Part shown: piece by piece, positions 24,459 to 36,454 of the stretch | Position numbering within the stretch: position 1 is the stretch's first letter | How the letters are laid out: every line of letters begins with the position of its first letter | NCBI GenBank assembly: GCA_018697195.1 | Contig: CM031857.1 | Span: 51,295,471 to 51,359,470, forward strand | DNA: 64,000 nucleotides | Source: Certhia americana | Taxonomy: Eukaryota; Chordata; Aves; Passeriformes; Certhiidae | Reading direction: 5' to 3' | The notes under the pieces: generated by a model | Told to the model about the DNA's origin: nothing | Databases searched by the model: none | The model's input: the letters and a program-made list of their open reading frames with translations, nothing else | Program-made: the position numbers and the translations under genes

Positions 24459-25389
24459 ATTCACACAGATTTTTGTGATTCATAATGTGCATTATAACTG
24501 CAGCTGCAAAAAGCGACTCCAGCAATCTCTTGTTTAGTTGGACTTTATTTTCTAAAATGTGTATATAATTTTCTAAAATGTGTACACATTTATTTTCTAA
24601 AATGTGTTTGAGAACCCTGCCAGCAAACAGATTAATAACTTCATAATCCCAGAGCATTACACAAAATGTATTATTTTGTTCAACTAACTTCTGCAGAAGA
24701 AATTAGGCAAGGAATGCACAGGGATGACTTTTCAACTGAGGAAACACACATGACCTCAATTTTCCTTATAAGCCTTACCAAAAGTGGGTTGTTTTCTCAT
24801 AGCAAGTCCTGGAGTTCCACATATGTGGACTATTTCTGGGCAACAGTAGAGAGATCTTCACAAATAAACACCATTATATTTAGAAAGGAAAAATTGGGGG
24901 AAAAATGCTACACAATGGAGACAGCCCTTCTGTTGGCCATTTTTCTTTGTGGAAGTGAGGTTTTGAAGGCTCCTGCTCTGCTTTCTGCAGCTGCATAGGT
25001 TCCTGCCCGGAGTGACTGATGCTCAGTTAAACATTCTGTAGCCACTCCCGTTCTCCTGGAAGGGAAGAGCCTCCTCTGGCAGGCAGCAGGCAGACACATC
25101 AAGCTGATCCCACTCTGACAAGCCAAGCCGCCGCAGGCTGAGCATCTCATAATAAGGCAAGATAGGTGTCTGAGAAATCTTCTCCTCTGGAGTCACCACT
25201 GGAAAAGCATTTCTAGTATGCTGTTCCCTTCAAACAGCATATCTCAAAGCAATAAGATAAGCTAAAATCCAGACAGGACATGACTGGAGCATAGAAAACC
25301 ACCTATTTTGGGAATATACATGCAATATTATTCTCTTTCATCTTTGTTTTCTTTCTATTGAAATGTTAGCCCTTTGCGCTCTGTAGAAT
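24459..25389. other. Unique DNA, including a CpG-bearing stretch, no gene seen
   Basis: Between about 24900 and 25150 the composition becomes less AT-rich with a few CpG dinucleotides (cccgg, gccgccg). A minus-strand 80-codon open frame at 24908-25150 has no family resemblance. An imperfect direct repeat of 'ttttctaaaatgtgt' occurs at 24548-24609. No promoter elements such as a TATA box were convincing. Confidence 0.45.
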
Positions 25390-25458
25390 GGGGCTGTCTA
25401 TTATTAGAGCCCCAACGGGGCTGTCTGTTATTTGGCCCCCAACTGACCCTTTGGGGGC
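25390..25458. repeat. 27-bp tandem duplication with hairpins
   Basis: Copies at 25390-25416 and 25417-25443 match at 23 of 27 bases. Each begins GGGGC and ends near GCCCC, so each can fold on itself (6-bp stem GGGGCT/AGCCCC in copy 1). The end of copy 2 (GCCCCCAA, 25435-25442) also pairs perfectly with TTGGGGGC at 25451-25458 across an 8-base loop. There is no T run after the stems. Nothing indicates a transcript. Confidence 0.85.
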
Positions 25459-25939
25459 AATCATTTTTGTGTCTGTCAGCATCCCTCACTAGGTATTAAG
25501 AAAAACAAGTGCAAGGATAACTGATCTTAACACGTGCATCCTCCACTTATGCTATGGCATTTCATGACATAGCTCCTAAAATATTTCTCCACTCTGTTTA
25601 GAATACAGATATAATTAAAAGTATGCATCACAGATGAATGATAACAATAAAAAAATCAGTCCTTTTCTGAAACAAGCAGTTTCTCTGCATGCTGCTGTGG
25701 TCTCTGGCAGCCTGGACAGAGGAGGGCCAGCAAAATGAAATGAGTCATCGTAATTCTTATATTGAGCATGAGTTCCTATGAGTGAGATATCTTGCTTCAG
25801 ATGACAGCAGTAAGAAAACACCCCTCTTCCCCTCCCCTTTTTTTCCCCTCCAGAATTCTGTGCCTGTTTCATTTACCATAGACAGAAAGCTATTCTGCAC
25901 ACAAAGACTCAGAGAAATATATTTTTTTTCCTTTTATAG

Positions 25940-26078
25940 GCATTTTACAATTGCAGAGGTTAGTGATACACAATCTCTCCCTGATGAAAAGCCTGCTCTT
26001 TGCCAGAACTGCCCAGTTTGGACTGAGGGCTTCATCCAGCACCTTCATCCAGCTCAGAGAGCAACTGTTTACTGTGGG
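25940..26078 (+). other. Candidate exon (139 bases), unassigned
   Basis: The segment follows 'tttttccttttatag', a good pyrimidine tract and AG, and is followed by 'gtatgt', a good 5' splice site. One frame is open across the whole segment (46 residues) and is also open on both sides, so openness adds little. The peptide includes a C-x2-C pair (ALCQNCPVW) and later HLHP, but no zinc-finger spacing or family that I recognise. It would be an internal exon of phase-changing length (139 = 3n+1). It may equally be a chance pairing of splice-like signals. Confidence 0.2.
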
Positions 26079-26867
26079 GTATGTTTTGTCTAATTGCTAC
26101 ATTAACTAATAAGCTTGGTCCCTCTCCTGCCCAGCACTGCTGAGACCTAGGACTGATGAATATATGCAGTTTCTTTCTTTTCCTCTCCTTGCTTTCTGCT
26201 TGGTATGCAATTCCTACTCAGAAAGCAGACCATGCTGACATGCTCAAAATCTTGCAGTTTTAGGATCTCCTACGATTGGAGGAGCAGCAGCTTTCCTCAA
26301 GCCACTAACACAAAGAAATAATTATCATGCATACAGGGAAGAGCTGTATGTCTGATTTACTAGGCACAAATCCAGGCATGCTCTATTTACAGCACAAACA
26401 AATCAAGACTGACTGTACATGCCTAAAAAAATTGTTAATTTTCTCAAAAAGCCATATCCTAGTGGGGATACAGAAAGATGTGTGACAGACAGAGACACAC
26501 TGGAATGTGCATTAACAAGCGCCAGTTTTGGAAACATCACTTTCTTCCCAATCTGGAAAAGAGAGAAATTCCTGAAAATACTTGCACTTTTTCTCTCTTC
26601 ACAGATGTCCAGTTCCTGTAAGTAATATTTCTCTGAGGTTACTCGGTTTATATAAGCACAGTACATTTGAACCAAAAGAACAGGTCTTGAATGATAGAAA
26701 ACGTGTTTCTACGTTCATCATAATCATGGTTCTCAAGGCAAAAAAAGTAACCAAATTATTTGTCTTCACTGATGGACAGCGTTGAGCTTGCACTTTCTGC
26801 ACAGCCATCTTCTGCATTATTCATTAATGTTTTTAAAATTTTTCAGCTCAGCGCTGTCATTTCAGCC

Positions 26868-26870
<3 letters not shown>

Positions 26871-26902
<32 letters not shown>
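26871..26902. repeat. Poly(A) tract, 32 bases
   Basis: A run of 32 A directly after 'ttcagccctt'. There is no AATAAA in the preceding 30 bases, so a retroposed tail is not well supported. Confidence 0.9.
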
Positions 26903-26904
<2 letters not shown>

Positions 26905-28609
26905 CAGTATCAGAGATGCCTCTGCAATGTAATCAGCCACAAAACTGATTGTCCAGATTCAAACCAGTTAATAATATCCCATTCATTTGGATACTTTCAG
27001 TTTATTCTTGAATCTTCACATTTCATTGCATTTTGGCAATTTCAGTGAAATCTCTGAACTGTGATATATAGCTACAACTTCAAACTGCTCTTTCCTGAGA
27101 AAACTTAATCATACTAATATCATAGATACTTCCCTTTGCCATTAACAAGCATATTCCCATAAACTGCCTTCACCATGAACATCCATGCTCAGTGAAGTTC
27201 TGGACTATCTCTTGAACATACCCAGGTCTGAAACAGACAATAAGCTTGCTGACATCAGATGGTTTGGGAGCTTTATTCTATGAGATAGATTCGGTGAAAT
27301 TATAATTTCTGAGGTTATGTCCAGATTGTTCTCTTTGTTCAGGACTTCCACCTGGAGTTGAATATTTCATCGCATTTATCTTGCGTCTCCTACCTTACAT
27401 TAAATACAGGTTTATTGTATAGCCAGAATTTTTCAGTCTTCTGAATAACAGGCCACAAAATTTGATGTTACTTACGATACTGAACATATTGTAGACATGG
27501 AGACGTCTCATGTCATAGTACCCCAAAACAGGAACAAAAAGGATGTGCTGAAGCAAGTAGGCATGGTTTGTCACCTTACCTATCAACTCAAGGAAAGTCA
27601 ATAATGTACAATGAAAATGCAGTGTTCTGTAATAAAAATCAATTAAAATCAAGCACATACAGAACACAGAAATAATTACAGAAATTTACACTTCCTAAGG
27701 AAAACATTGTCTATAATTACTTTTAATTGTGAAATAAATCACCAATTAAATCCATTATCAAAATATATAATTTGGAGACTTTAGAGCATTTAATCTGTTT
27801 AATATGCAAATCATATGGTCATTATTGGGGTTTGATTAAGGACTTGCAGGTTTTTCTACCTTAATATAATTTAATATTTATATTAAAGAATATCTTTCTT
27901 ACAACATTTCCAGTTCTTTCTTCTCCACAAGAAAAGCAATTATTTTATTTATTCAATAGGTACAGTTGCAAATGATATAATTCAATCAATTGCAGGACTC
28001 CATCAAAGAAGAGAAGTCCAAAAGTGCAAGTTACAGTATAAATATGCTTACAAATACAGTGTAGCCCACATATTACCTGCTTGTATTAACAGTTTTGGCT
28101 AAATGGTCATTTTTACCAAAGTGCAGGTTAGATCACTAGGATACTGGCAAGTTACATAGATGAGAATTGTAGTGAAATGTAGCAAAAAGGAAAGCAAAAC
28201 ATATTTACACCTCGTGGGATTTAAAAGGGTGAAATGTTTTCAATCTTTTTTCCAAGTCGGTTGTTGATAAATTCAGTTCACACAGTCTTTTTCCATCTCT
28301 ATATATGGACAAATAATGATAGTCAGAAATGCTACAAACCCATAATAAAATGTGCTCAAGTTTCCCTGCATTATATGTTTTGACATAATTTCTCCTAGGA
28401 TTGTTGTTCCCAACATCCAAATAACGATGGATTTTTCTTAGCTCAGCAGAGTGCTATCCAACAGAGTATCCAACAGTGCTCAGGACATGGTGGGCCAAGA
28501 ATCAGACTGATCATTTCTTGGGAAAGGTTTGAACCCATCTTTTAGGAGAAGACCATCACTAGCGAACAGACACTGGACACCCTTTTCTCCTTTTCCACTT
28601 CTAATTTAA

Positions 28610-28652
28610 AATAAAGGGCCTTGACTGCATCAAAAAAAAAAAAAAAAAAAAA
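28610..28652 (+). other. AATAAA plus poly(A): possible retroposed transcript end
   Basis: AATAAA at 28610-28615 is followed 17 bases later by 21 uninterrupted A (28632-28652). That spacing is the normal distance between a polyadenylation signal and a tail, so this looks like the 3' end of a reverse-transcribed mRNA. The upstream ~200 bases (28430-28609) would be its body or 3' UTR but match nothing I know. The CR1 copy starts within about 40 bases downstream. Confidence 0.4.
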
Positions 28653-28689
28653 TCCAGACCAGCAGGGCAAAGAAGGGGAACCTTTATCT

Positions 28690-29210
28690 CTACTCCAATT
28701 TAAACTACTGTGTCCAGCTCTGGAACAATGTAAGAAGGACATGGAACCTGTTGGAGCAGGTTCAAAGAAGGGTCACAGATATGATCAGAAGGCCAGAACA
28801 TCTCTCCTAACGAAACAGACTGAGAGAGGTGTGATGGTTCATCCTGAAAAAGAAAAGGCTCCAGGGAGATTTTACAGGATCTCTCCAGTGTGTAAAGGGA
28901 GCCTACAAGAGACACGGTGAGAGGTTTTTTACAAGGGCATGTAGTGCTGGGGCAAGAGGGAATGGCTTTAAACTAACAGGGAGCTGGTTTAGATTAGATA
29001 TTAGGAAGAAATTCTTTACTGTGTGGGTGGTGAGGCACTAGCACAGCTTGCCCAAAGAAGCTGGATGTCTCATCCAGGGAAGTGTTCCAGGCCAGGCTGG
29101 ATGGGACTTTGAGTAACCTGGTCTAGTGTACGGTGTCCCTGCCCATGGCAAGGGGCTTGGAACTAAATGATCTTTAAGGTCCCTTTCAACCCAAGCAATT
29201 TTATATTTCC
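28690..29210 (+). mobile_element. CR1 LINE fragment, 5'-truncated 3' end
   Basis: Runs from 'ctactgtgtccagctctgga' through 'gacatggaacctgttggagc', 'atgatcagaaggcc', 'gcctacaagaga', 'agggcatgtagtgctggggc', 'tattaggaagaaattcttta' and ends 'tctttaaggtccctttcaac', with the terminal octamers decayed to 'attttatatttcc'. It extends further 5' than the other copies of its subfamily here. Stops and small indels break the frame. Confidence 0.93.
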
Positions 29211-32200
29211 AGCAGAAAAAAATCTTGGATTTTTCACTCCAATAAAGTGACTTCCTGCAGCTCACAGTTAGGGATTTGTATCCCTGAAAATGCCAGTTTT
29301 TAAGATAATCCTTTGCAGTCACACATCTTACTGAGGGTGGTGATCCCCAGTATGATGAACCGGGTTTTTGTGGATCCCATCCTCAAAGCTTGGAACAGAA
29401 ACTGAGCTTGCTAAGACAAGCACCAATGAAGTAAACCAGAAATGCAGCTCTAAATTCTATTTATATGTATGGGGCACGTTCAGTGTCCAGGACTGTGCTG
29501 TTTTAAACGTATCTCTTTACAAAACAACTACTTGAACAAAATTGATTTAAAATTTGTATGCCTATTAATTCTTAGAGACAAAAATAATTGCAAAAACCTG
29601 CATGAACACTCACTTACAAAAGTTAATTTCTCAGAACAACTGACATATTTTCAAAAATGCTGGTGTTAATTTTAGCACGGAATAATACAGAAGCAATTAC
29701 CAAGAACACAGAAATTTCTTAATTGATTGCTTTTTTATGGATAACACTTGTCACAGAGTTTCTTGCAGTATGAGAAATACGTGGTGTACTTAATTTCCAA
29801 AAAAATGTATTTATTCTGTAATCTGAAACAGTGATATTCAAAAGTCAGCAGCGTGGAGTAAGCTGATCAAATGCTGGTGATTTCCTTGTTGTTTCCAGCT
29901 TCTCATTACAAAAAGGTAAAATTTATTATATTCACAGAATAAGTATTCCCTGTGGATAAAAATGCATGAAACTATCTGCCTTAAGATATCTGGACCAAAT
30001 TATGAATAATGTTAAAATACACTGATTTCATATGAAGTCTCTTTTTGCAAATGACTTTTATCTAGATCATACATTTTAAAGCCAGAAGGCCCAACATTAT
30101 AGTTTAAACTGATTTTCTACCATAAAATCATAAAATAAAACTTTTCTCCCAGTGAATTCAGGGAGATTTGATTGAATGAAAACGAATACTTTTAAAAGCC
30201 TAGACTATGCTAATCTAATGACTTCTTGTGCTAATGTACTGCAACTCTCAATAAATGCTTCCAGTGTCTAATTACTCATACAGATGTTATTTCCAGTTTG
30301 AACCTACCACAGTTTTATTTCCAGCCAGTTGGCCTAGATTTTGTTATGATCTTCAAGATCAAGACTTAACTTTCAGTACATTTTTCCTAAAACTTTTGCA
30401 GTTGAAAACTTCTCAGTAAACATAACCAAAGACATCTTCCTTAAATTTATTGAAAACATAGATGTGGTTTATCGTCTGGTAGAATTCTCCTACCATTGTT
30501 ATCATTTTAATCTAATTTTTAAGACTATTTTTTTATACATCAATGCACAATTTTTATTATTTCTTTTGCCTTTCTTCTTCTTCAATATTGTTTTGAAACA
30601 GTTTTATATACTTCAATATAGAGTTCTGGTATTGGATGTATTTTTCATTTTTGTTGTAGTGGAGCTAATATAAAATATAATCTTCTGCTAACATTATCTA
30701 AGAAACCAGCTGTTTCATTAGGCAATGCAAATCCTAAAGCAGCTTACTATTTTCCCATTCTTACTATTTAAATATGTAAATACAGAATTTCCTAGAAACA
30801 CAGACCTGAAACACAATATTATTGCCATCCTGAGAATAAATTAACCTAAAAATGTCACCTGCCTCCTTTGTTTTTCTGTTATGACAATTATAGTATTTAT
30901 ACAATTTTTACATTTTAGAGCCATCCTCCTTTTTCATATCAGACTGTTTCAAAATTATGCAAAAAATCAGTTAACAAGTTCTCCTGATGAACTAGAAAAA
31001 AGAAAGGGGAGATTCAAACTTACTGTCAGTTTCTCCTTGTATTATCCTATGTTTCTTATGTGGATTTTTTTTTTTCTTTCCTTATAACGAGCCTATTGTT
31101 TTTCTCTTTCAGTCGTTTTTATTTATCTTGCATAACCACTTAAAAATTTTCAGTAGCCCTTTATTCATTCAATAGAAATATTTACTCCTTTAAAAGAAAA
31201 ATTCTCTTATCCTGTATGAACTGCGTCAAAGCTTCCGTTCTGTTAATTTTGAAGACTTGACATTTCTTGATAATCTTTACATTAAACTAGTTTGTGGTGA
31301 CATTTTGAAGTACTCATTATCCTGTCTGAAGTCTTGACAGCATTAGCCTTTAAATTGGCTTCCGCATGGTATAAAATGGTAGCTAAATATTCAAGTGGGT
31401 GACTTTGGTACATGCTGAAAATTTAATAGGTGTACACAGTTAATTCATTAGAATTACATGCATATAAAGAACACAGTTCCTCAGGCAAAGCTTTTTTTCG
31501 TATTTTCAAATAGCAACCATTGAAATTACATTGGGATTTCTTCCATTAGAAACTCGTATTTTGGAATAATCAACTTTTGTTCCTTCCTTCAGTGTAGATT
31601 TTTGTGTATGACTTGCACATAATTCTCATTACCTTTGCACGTTAAACTCTCAGGATTATATTTACTTATTTAAAAATCTGCTAGCAAAACTAGTTCTCTA
31701 ACTTCTGAAAGTCACTAGAATAAGATTCTAGTTACTAGATATTAAACCCCATAGAACAAACATTCAAGTTACTAGATATTAAACCTCATAAACATGGTTA
31801 CCTAGGAATACTAAAGGCAGATGAGACTGGGTCTCACCTGCATAAATTACGCCAATTGTGTTGAATTGAAAAATTGTCACAGATACACTAATTTTTCAGC
31901 TATTTTAGGCTCTCAAAAGTGTGTCAGAAGCATAAACATCTGGCCCAATATGTAACAGCCAGTCTCCAGCAGACTTTCTTCTGGAAGTTAGCCACACTGA
32001 GAGCCAGTCCACAGGTGGTCACTCTCCTTTCTTTTGTCATTATCCTCCAATTCATTCAGCTCTCATGATGAGCAGATGAACCAACAGAGGACACTGGGAG
32101 TTATTCTTCCACTTCCATGCTAGGCACAAATACTCTGACCTTTCATCAGAGAAAATAAGAAGATATTCTGGTTTCTCAGATGGAGAAAACAACAAGTGAA

Positions 32201-32816
32201 TACACGTTCTTGATATTTTTGAATATTCTTCAGTAAGATATAAAGTCTACTTTAAGCCTTATATTAGATAATAAAACTGCAATAAATTCATAATTCTCCG
32301 GATGATCGTTTATGAGAATGACTATATTTGACATGAAAGAATACAAAATCTATTAATAAAGTACTTTTGGCAGGTACAAGTCATAATTCCAGAGTATAAA
32401 ATTTCTTTTTGTCTGATGTTAGTTTAATCACAGGTTTTGGCTGCAGCAGAAGAAAGCACTGATGATATAATTTGATACTTTTCTTCTCTCATCCTATCTC
32501 TGTTGAAATAAAGATGATTTGATATTTGGATTTTAACTGAAATGTTTCAAACACAGGATGTTTTATAGATGTGCATTTTCATTAACTTTGATGGCCTTGT
32601 TCTCATTTATGGTGGCTTGAGCTAAACCAAAAGCTCTTCTAATTCAAATGACTGACGGTAAAAACTTTGAGAACCGCAAATGCAATGATATCTTTTCAGA
32701 ATACACAACTTATTGTCGACCCTAAAAAACTCCTCCCTTTTAATTTTCTGTTGTTGGAACAGAACTTGACGTCCCCATCCCTCCCTTTTTCTGCCTTTTC
32801 ATTTTTTCTTTCCATT
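29211..32816. other. Unique AT-rich DNA, no gene seen
   Basis: More than 3.5 kb of AT-rich sequence. Open frames are under 95 codons; those at 30464-30673 and 30881-31087 give Phe/Leu/Ile-rich peptides simply because the DNA is T-rich. A 37-bp tandem duplication near 31725 is listed separately. Confidence 0.6.
31725..31798. repeat. 37-bp tandem duplication, decayed at its end
   Basis: Unit 1 (31725-31761) and unit 2 (31762-31798) agree at 27 of the first 29 bases, with the shared core 'agttactagatattaaacc'. The last eight bases have diverged. A simple local duplication without gene context. Confidence 0.85.
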
Positions 32817-33043
32817 TAAGGACTGTTCTTCACCCAGAGGGTGGCTGGGCACTGGAAGAGCTCCCCAGGGCAGTGGTCACTGCACCAGCCTGACCGAGTT
32901 CAGAGAGTGTTTGGACAATGTTCTCAGGCACATGGTGTGACCCTTAGGGAGTCTGTGCAGGCACTTGTTGTCCTGTACAGGGCCAGGAGTTGGACTCAAT
33001 CCCAGTGTGTTCCTTCCAACTCAGCATAATCTGTGATTCTGTG
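32817..33043 (+). mobile_element. CR1 LINE 3' fragment of a third subfamily
   Basis: Reads 'ttcttcacccagagggtgg', 'tgggcactggaagagctccc', 'gtttggacaatgttctcagg', 'cacatggtgtgaccctt', 'gggccaggagttggactcaa' and ends 'tccttccaactcagcataat' plus 'ctgtgattctgtga'. The ending 'aactcag.ata.tctgtgattctgtg' marks a CR1 branch different from both others in the window. It shares that tail type with the SINE at 49171-49309. The 62-codon open frame across it is incidental. Confidence 0.9.
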
Positions 33044-33674
33044 AGCTTCTTCTAAATGATACTGTCTATAATTTTGCTTTTCTTCCTCTCAGAGATTGCC
33101 ACTGCCCATTCTGACCCAAAGGGTTCAAACTTTTGTAGTTCTGCCATATCACAGGTGGACCTTGTTTCCTTGCTGCAGTGTAAACCTTCGTCCGTCTACC
33201 CAACCTTTTCTGCCAAATCTTGGGTTTCTCTGTATATACTTATGCAGATTGAAATTATCCTGATATACTTGAAGCACCTTCTTTATTTTAATTACAATAT
33301 AGGAAAATATAGTACCACTAAAGAAATCATATATCTTATCATTCAAAACTAAATCATGCTCTGAATATTTTCACAAAAAAATCCAGTGCAATTAAATTTT
33401 GGTTATATTTCCATTACATTTATGTGCATTTATATTCTTTTTCCCTTACATGAAGGAAAAGAAAATTTTTAAGGAACATAAGTTTTGCTGACAACTGATT
33501 ATTCAGTTTTCCCCATTTCCTTGTCTTTTCACATCATGAATATTTCTAGCACTGTCTTCAACACATTCCTCTCACAAGTACTGTCAGTCTGATTTAGGAA
33601 AAAAAGGCTCTGTTCAACTCCATTCCCCAAAATTATACCAAGCTCTTTTACACCACAAAATACATTCTGTGGGA
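33044..33674. other. Spacer between two facing CR1 copies
   Basis: About 630 bases of AT-rich DNA lying between the 3' end of a plus-strand CR1 and the 3' end of a minus-strand CR1. Open frames up to 98 codons have no family resemblance. Confidence 0.55.
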
Positions 33675-33912
33675 TTCATAAACTCACAGAATAGTTTGGC
33701 TTGGAAAGGACCTTAAAGATCATCTGGTTCCAGGCCTCTGCCTTGGGCAGGGACACCTTCCACTTGGACAGGTTGCTCAAAGCCCTATCCACCCTGGTGT
33801 TGAACATTTCAAGGGATGTGGAATCCACAGCCTTTCTGAACAACCTGTTCCAGTGCCTCACCACCCTCACAGTAGAAAGGTTCCTCCTAATATCTAACCT
33901 AATCCCAGCCTC
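33675..33912 (-). mobile_element. CR1 LINE 3' fragment, inverted
   Basis: Plus-strand blocks 'ctcacagaatagtttggctt', 'ggaaaggaccttaaagatca', 'tgccttgggcagggac', 'caggttgctcaaagcc', 'ttcaagggatgtggaatcc', 'caacctgttccagtgcctca' and 'ccaccctcacagtagaaagg' are the reverse of the 61-556 type CR1 3' end. It is well preserved. Open frames on both strands (78 and 91 codons) follow from the repeat. Confidence 0.93.
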
Positions 33913-36043
33913 TAATTGCAGCTGTTTTATCTCATAGCAGAGAGCAAGCATTTAAGTGCAAGACTACAACAAGTATCTTAATACACCTTAATATTATGAT
34001 CCAAAATAGCTGTGTGTGCACCTCATGTTTATGTGATTTTGTGTGAAAGTTTACTTAATATGGAGGGACAGACAGGTAAACAACAGCTTCTTTAAAAATG
34101 GCCATGTTGAGAAGCCCTTTCTGCAGTGTTATCCTTCCAAGCCCCAGGCAGGGCAGAAATTTTTTTAACAGAAAAGAGGAAAAAGGAGGTAGGATATAAC
34201 ATAGATTATTGGGCTCTCCCTTTTTTTTTCCCCCTAAGAGTTTAAAAAGCCTAATTTTGGACTGTCAGGAACATACTGTTACAATACTGAATCTCTTACA
34301 AAGTTTTAATTCTTTAGTAGGGATAAGAATAGATATGAGGAAAATGCAAATCAAGACAACCCAATAAAGGAAGACAAAGAGAGGACAAGGAGGCAAAATG
34401 GCATGGACTGTTCTCATTCTCATCAGGTCCTATCAGTGCTTTTGACAGCAGTGTAGTTCTATTTAAAACTACAAATAATTTACCTTGTCAACAAAGATAT
34501 ATTTTTCTCCTTTAAAACTAGAAAGAAAAAAAAAAGGTAAATAAAAGAGCCGTATTAAATTACCTTATTTTTGAGTATTAGACACACTATTGCATATTTC
34601 TTACTACTCATATAAAACAATGCCTGTCTCCTATTTCAGGTATTAGATCACCCTCTTGAATCATAACCCTTTCCATTTCAGACACTCATTCCTTTAGTGA
34701 GACCAGTAACTTTCCTTTTATTGAATCATGCCTTGTATTTGACTAATGCAGACCTTTCAGAGACATCTAGCATTGATTTAAAAATAGCAGAAGATATGCC
34801 ATTTCCCTTACAGAAACTCCCCGAGCTTAATCACTGTCATTGTTTGAGAGTCTGTCTCTTGCTTTCAGCTGTCAGCTGCTAAATTATGGAGGCATTCAGG
34901 GGTGGTAGTCCATGTACCCCAGCGAAGCAGTCTCTCTCTGGGCTCTGTCCCCAGAGGTAACCCTCTTTGGGGTAATTCAGAGCACCAGAAGTTTGACTTA
35001 TGCTCTGATTGTCCCCTGGAGCACACTATACAGATGGGAGAAAAAAGCTTTTACAAGCAAGGTCTGGGGCTGAGATTCAACTTGTGCATATTTCACATAT
35101 ATTTTTTCACCGAGGTCCATGTACTGTGTAGGCAGGTTGTCTTTAAATTCGCTTTCTAATGAGAAAAACAGTTGAACTACTTAAGAAAAACTTCTCTCTC
35201 ACCAGGAACTTTTTATTTGGATTTTCATTAGACTTTTTAATTTATTTGGTACAAGAAAGATATATCTATCTTATTGGGTTATCTCATTATTTCATTTAAA
35301 AGAGTACTCATCACATTTGTATAAATTGTATTCACATTGTAGTGCTACTTGCAATATGCTTATCTAAACATTTGAGACCCAAAGGACAATTTGCTTGTTT
35401 AGGTGCTTTTTTGTTTTTTCCCCCAAGCAGAACAGTGAGGTCAAAATTGCTTTTTTCCTCTGGTAGCACTGAATTTCCTTCAGAGAGGCAAGGCACAGTC
35501 ATAGGTGACCTCATGAAATCACGTAGTTTGAGGCCAAAGGGATTGCTTGATCCTAATTATACAACACAAATTCAAGTTTTTAAAAATATTCCTCATCCCT
35601 ACATCTTGCTTGCCCAGTTCAGATTTTCCCATATCTAATCTGCACATTCACTGAGGTGAATTACAACTATTTCTTGTTCACATTTACTGTACACTGAGGA
35701 CAAAGCAACAACACATTCTCCTTTTTATTCTCCACTTTATCTTTTCCAAACTATACTGCCTTTTTTTTTTTCTTTCCCAGGTTCCATTCTTTGGATGGGT
35801 GTTGTTTCCTATATCCAGCTTGTGAACCTGTCTGCAAAGTAGAGTGGTGGGTGCTACCAATGCTATTCAATGCTTCTCTGCTGCCAGGCACATGTGAATG
35901 GAAACGACTCCTTCATGCAGTTTATGTTGATGTTAATATATATCCTGGTCTGAGACATTTTTTGGAGGTTGTTGGGGTTTTTTTTGTTGCTGTTGGTTTT
36001 TTTTTTTTTGTTCTTACAGCAGCATTATATTTCTGATTCTTAC
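33913..36043. other. Unique DNA, no gene seen
   Basis: Two kilobases without a recognisable gene or interspersed repeat. Short T runs occur near 35761 and 36000. Open frames reach 98 codons without resemblance to anything known. Confidence 0.55.
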
Positions 36044-36454
36044 TCAGGTTGTGGCAATTATTCCCAGACCCTTTACTGGAGTGATCCTGCCGAGACAATG
36101 AATCTCACTTTTGCCTTTATATGTTCCATTTCTCTGTTCTAACTTGAAGCACTTTCCCATCACCTGCACTACCTTATTCTTGTTGACATCAAACCATCTG
36201 TCTAATGAAGCACAGACATTTTGAATTTTCATTGTGTCGTTCAGTATTTGTGAGGCAGGAAGCCATCCATAAATTCTACAAATCAGTCCTAATGAGAGGT
36301 CAAAGCCATTAGCAAAACTATTCAATAATACCACGCCAAGACAGACCTCCCTGGTATTTACTGGAAATGTCCTTTTTCTCTGGCAGTGAACAGCTGGTAA
36401 ACAGTCTTTTAGTATGGTGCAAAATGTCCTGTTTCTTATGTGCTTCTCAGGCAA
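36044..36454 (-). mobile_element. Possible old sauropsid interspersed repeat with an open frame
   Basis: Within 36300-36430 the plus strand contains 'caataataccacgccaagac', 'tggtatttactggaaatg' and 'ggcagtgaacagctggtaaa'. These recall, in order, a repeat common in turtle, lizard and bird DNA ('...ccaagacagatccctg.ggtactccactgg...cagtgaaccattgataac...'). A 136-codon minus-strand frame spans the area but resembles no protein I know and may be chance. The assignment rests on remembered pattern likeness only. Confidence 0.3.

Larger units (their letters stand above)
25459..28609. other. Unique DNA with a candidate exon and a poly(A) tract
   Basis: Contains the weak exon candidate at 25940-26078 and the A tract at 26871-26902, both listed separately. 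Open frames up to 103 codons are present on both strands, none recognisable. Confidence 0.5.

Noticed and set aside
30464..31087. Hydrophobic peptides that could look like membrane proteins
   Set aside because: The DNA is T-rich, which gives Phe/Leu/Ile codons by composition; no start context or family match.
33676..33951. 91-codon minus-strand open frame
   Set aside because: It is the decayed end of CR1 read in its own sense, not a host gene.
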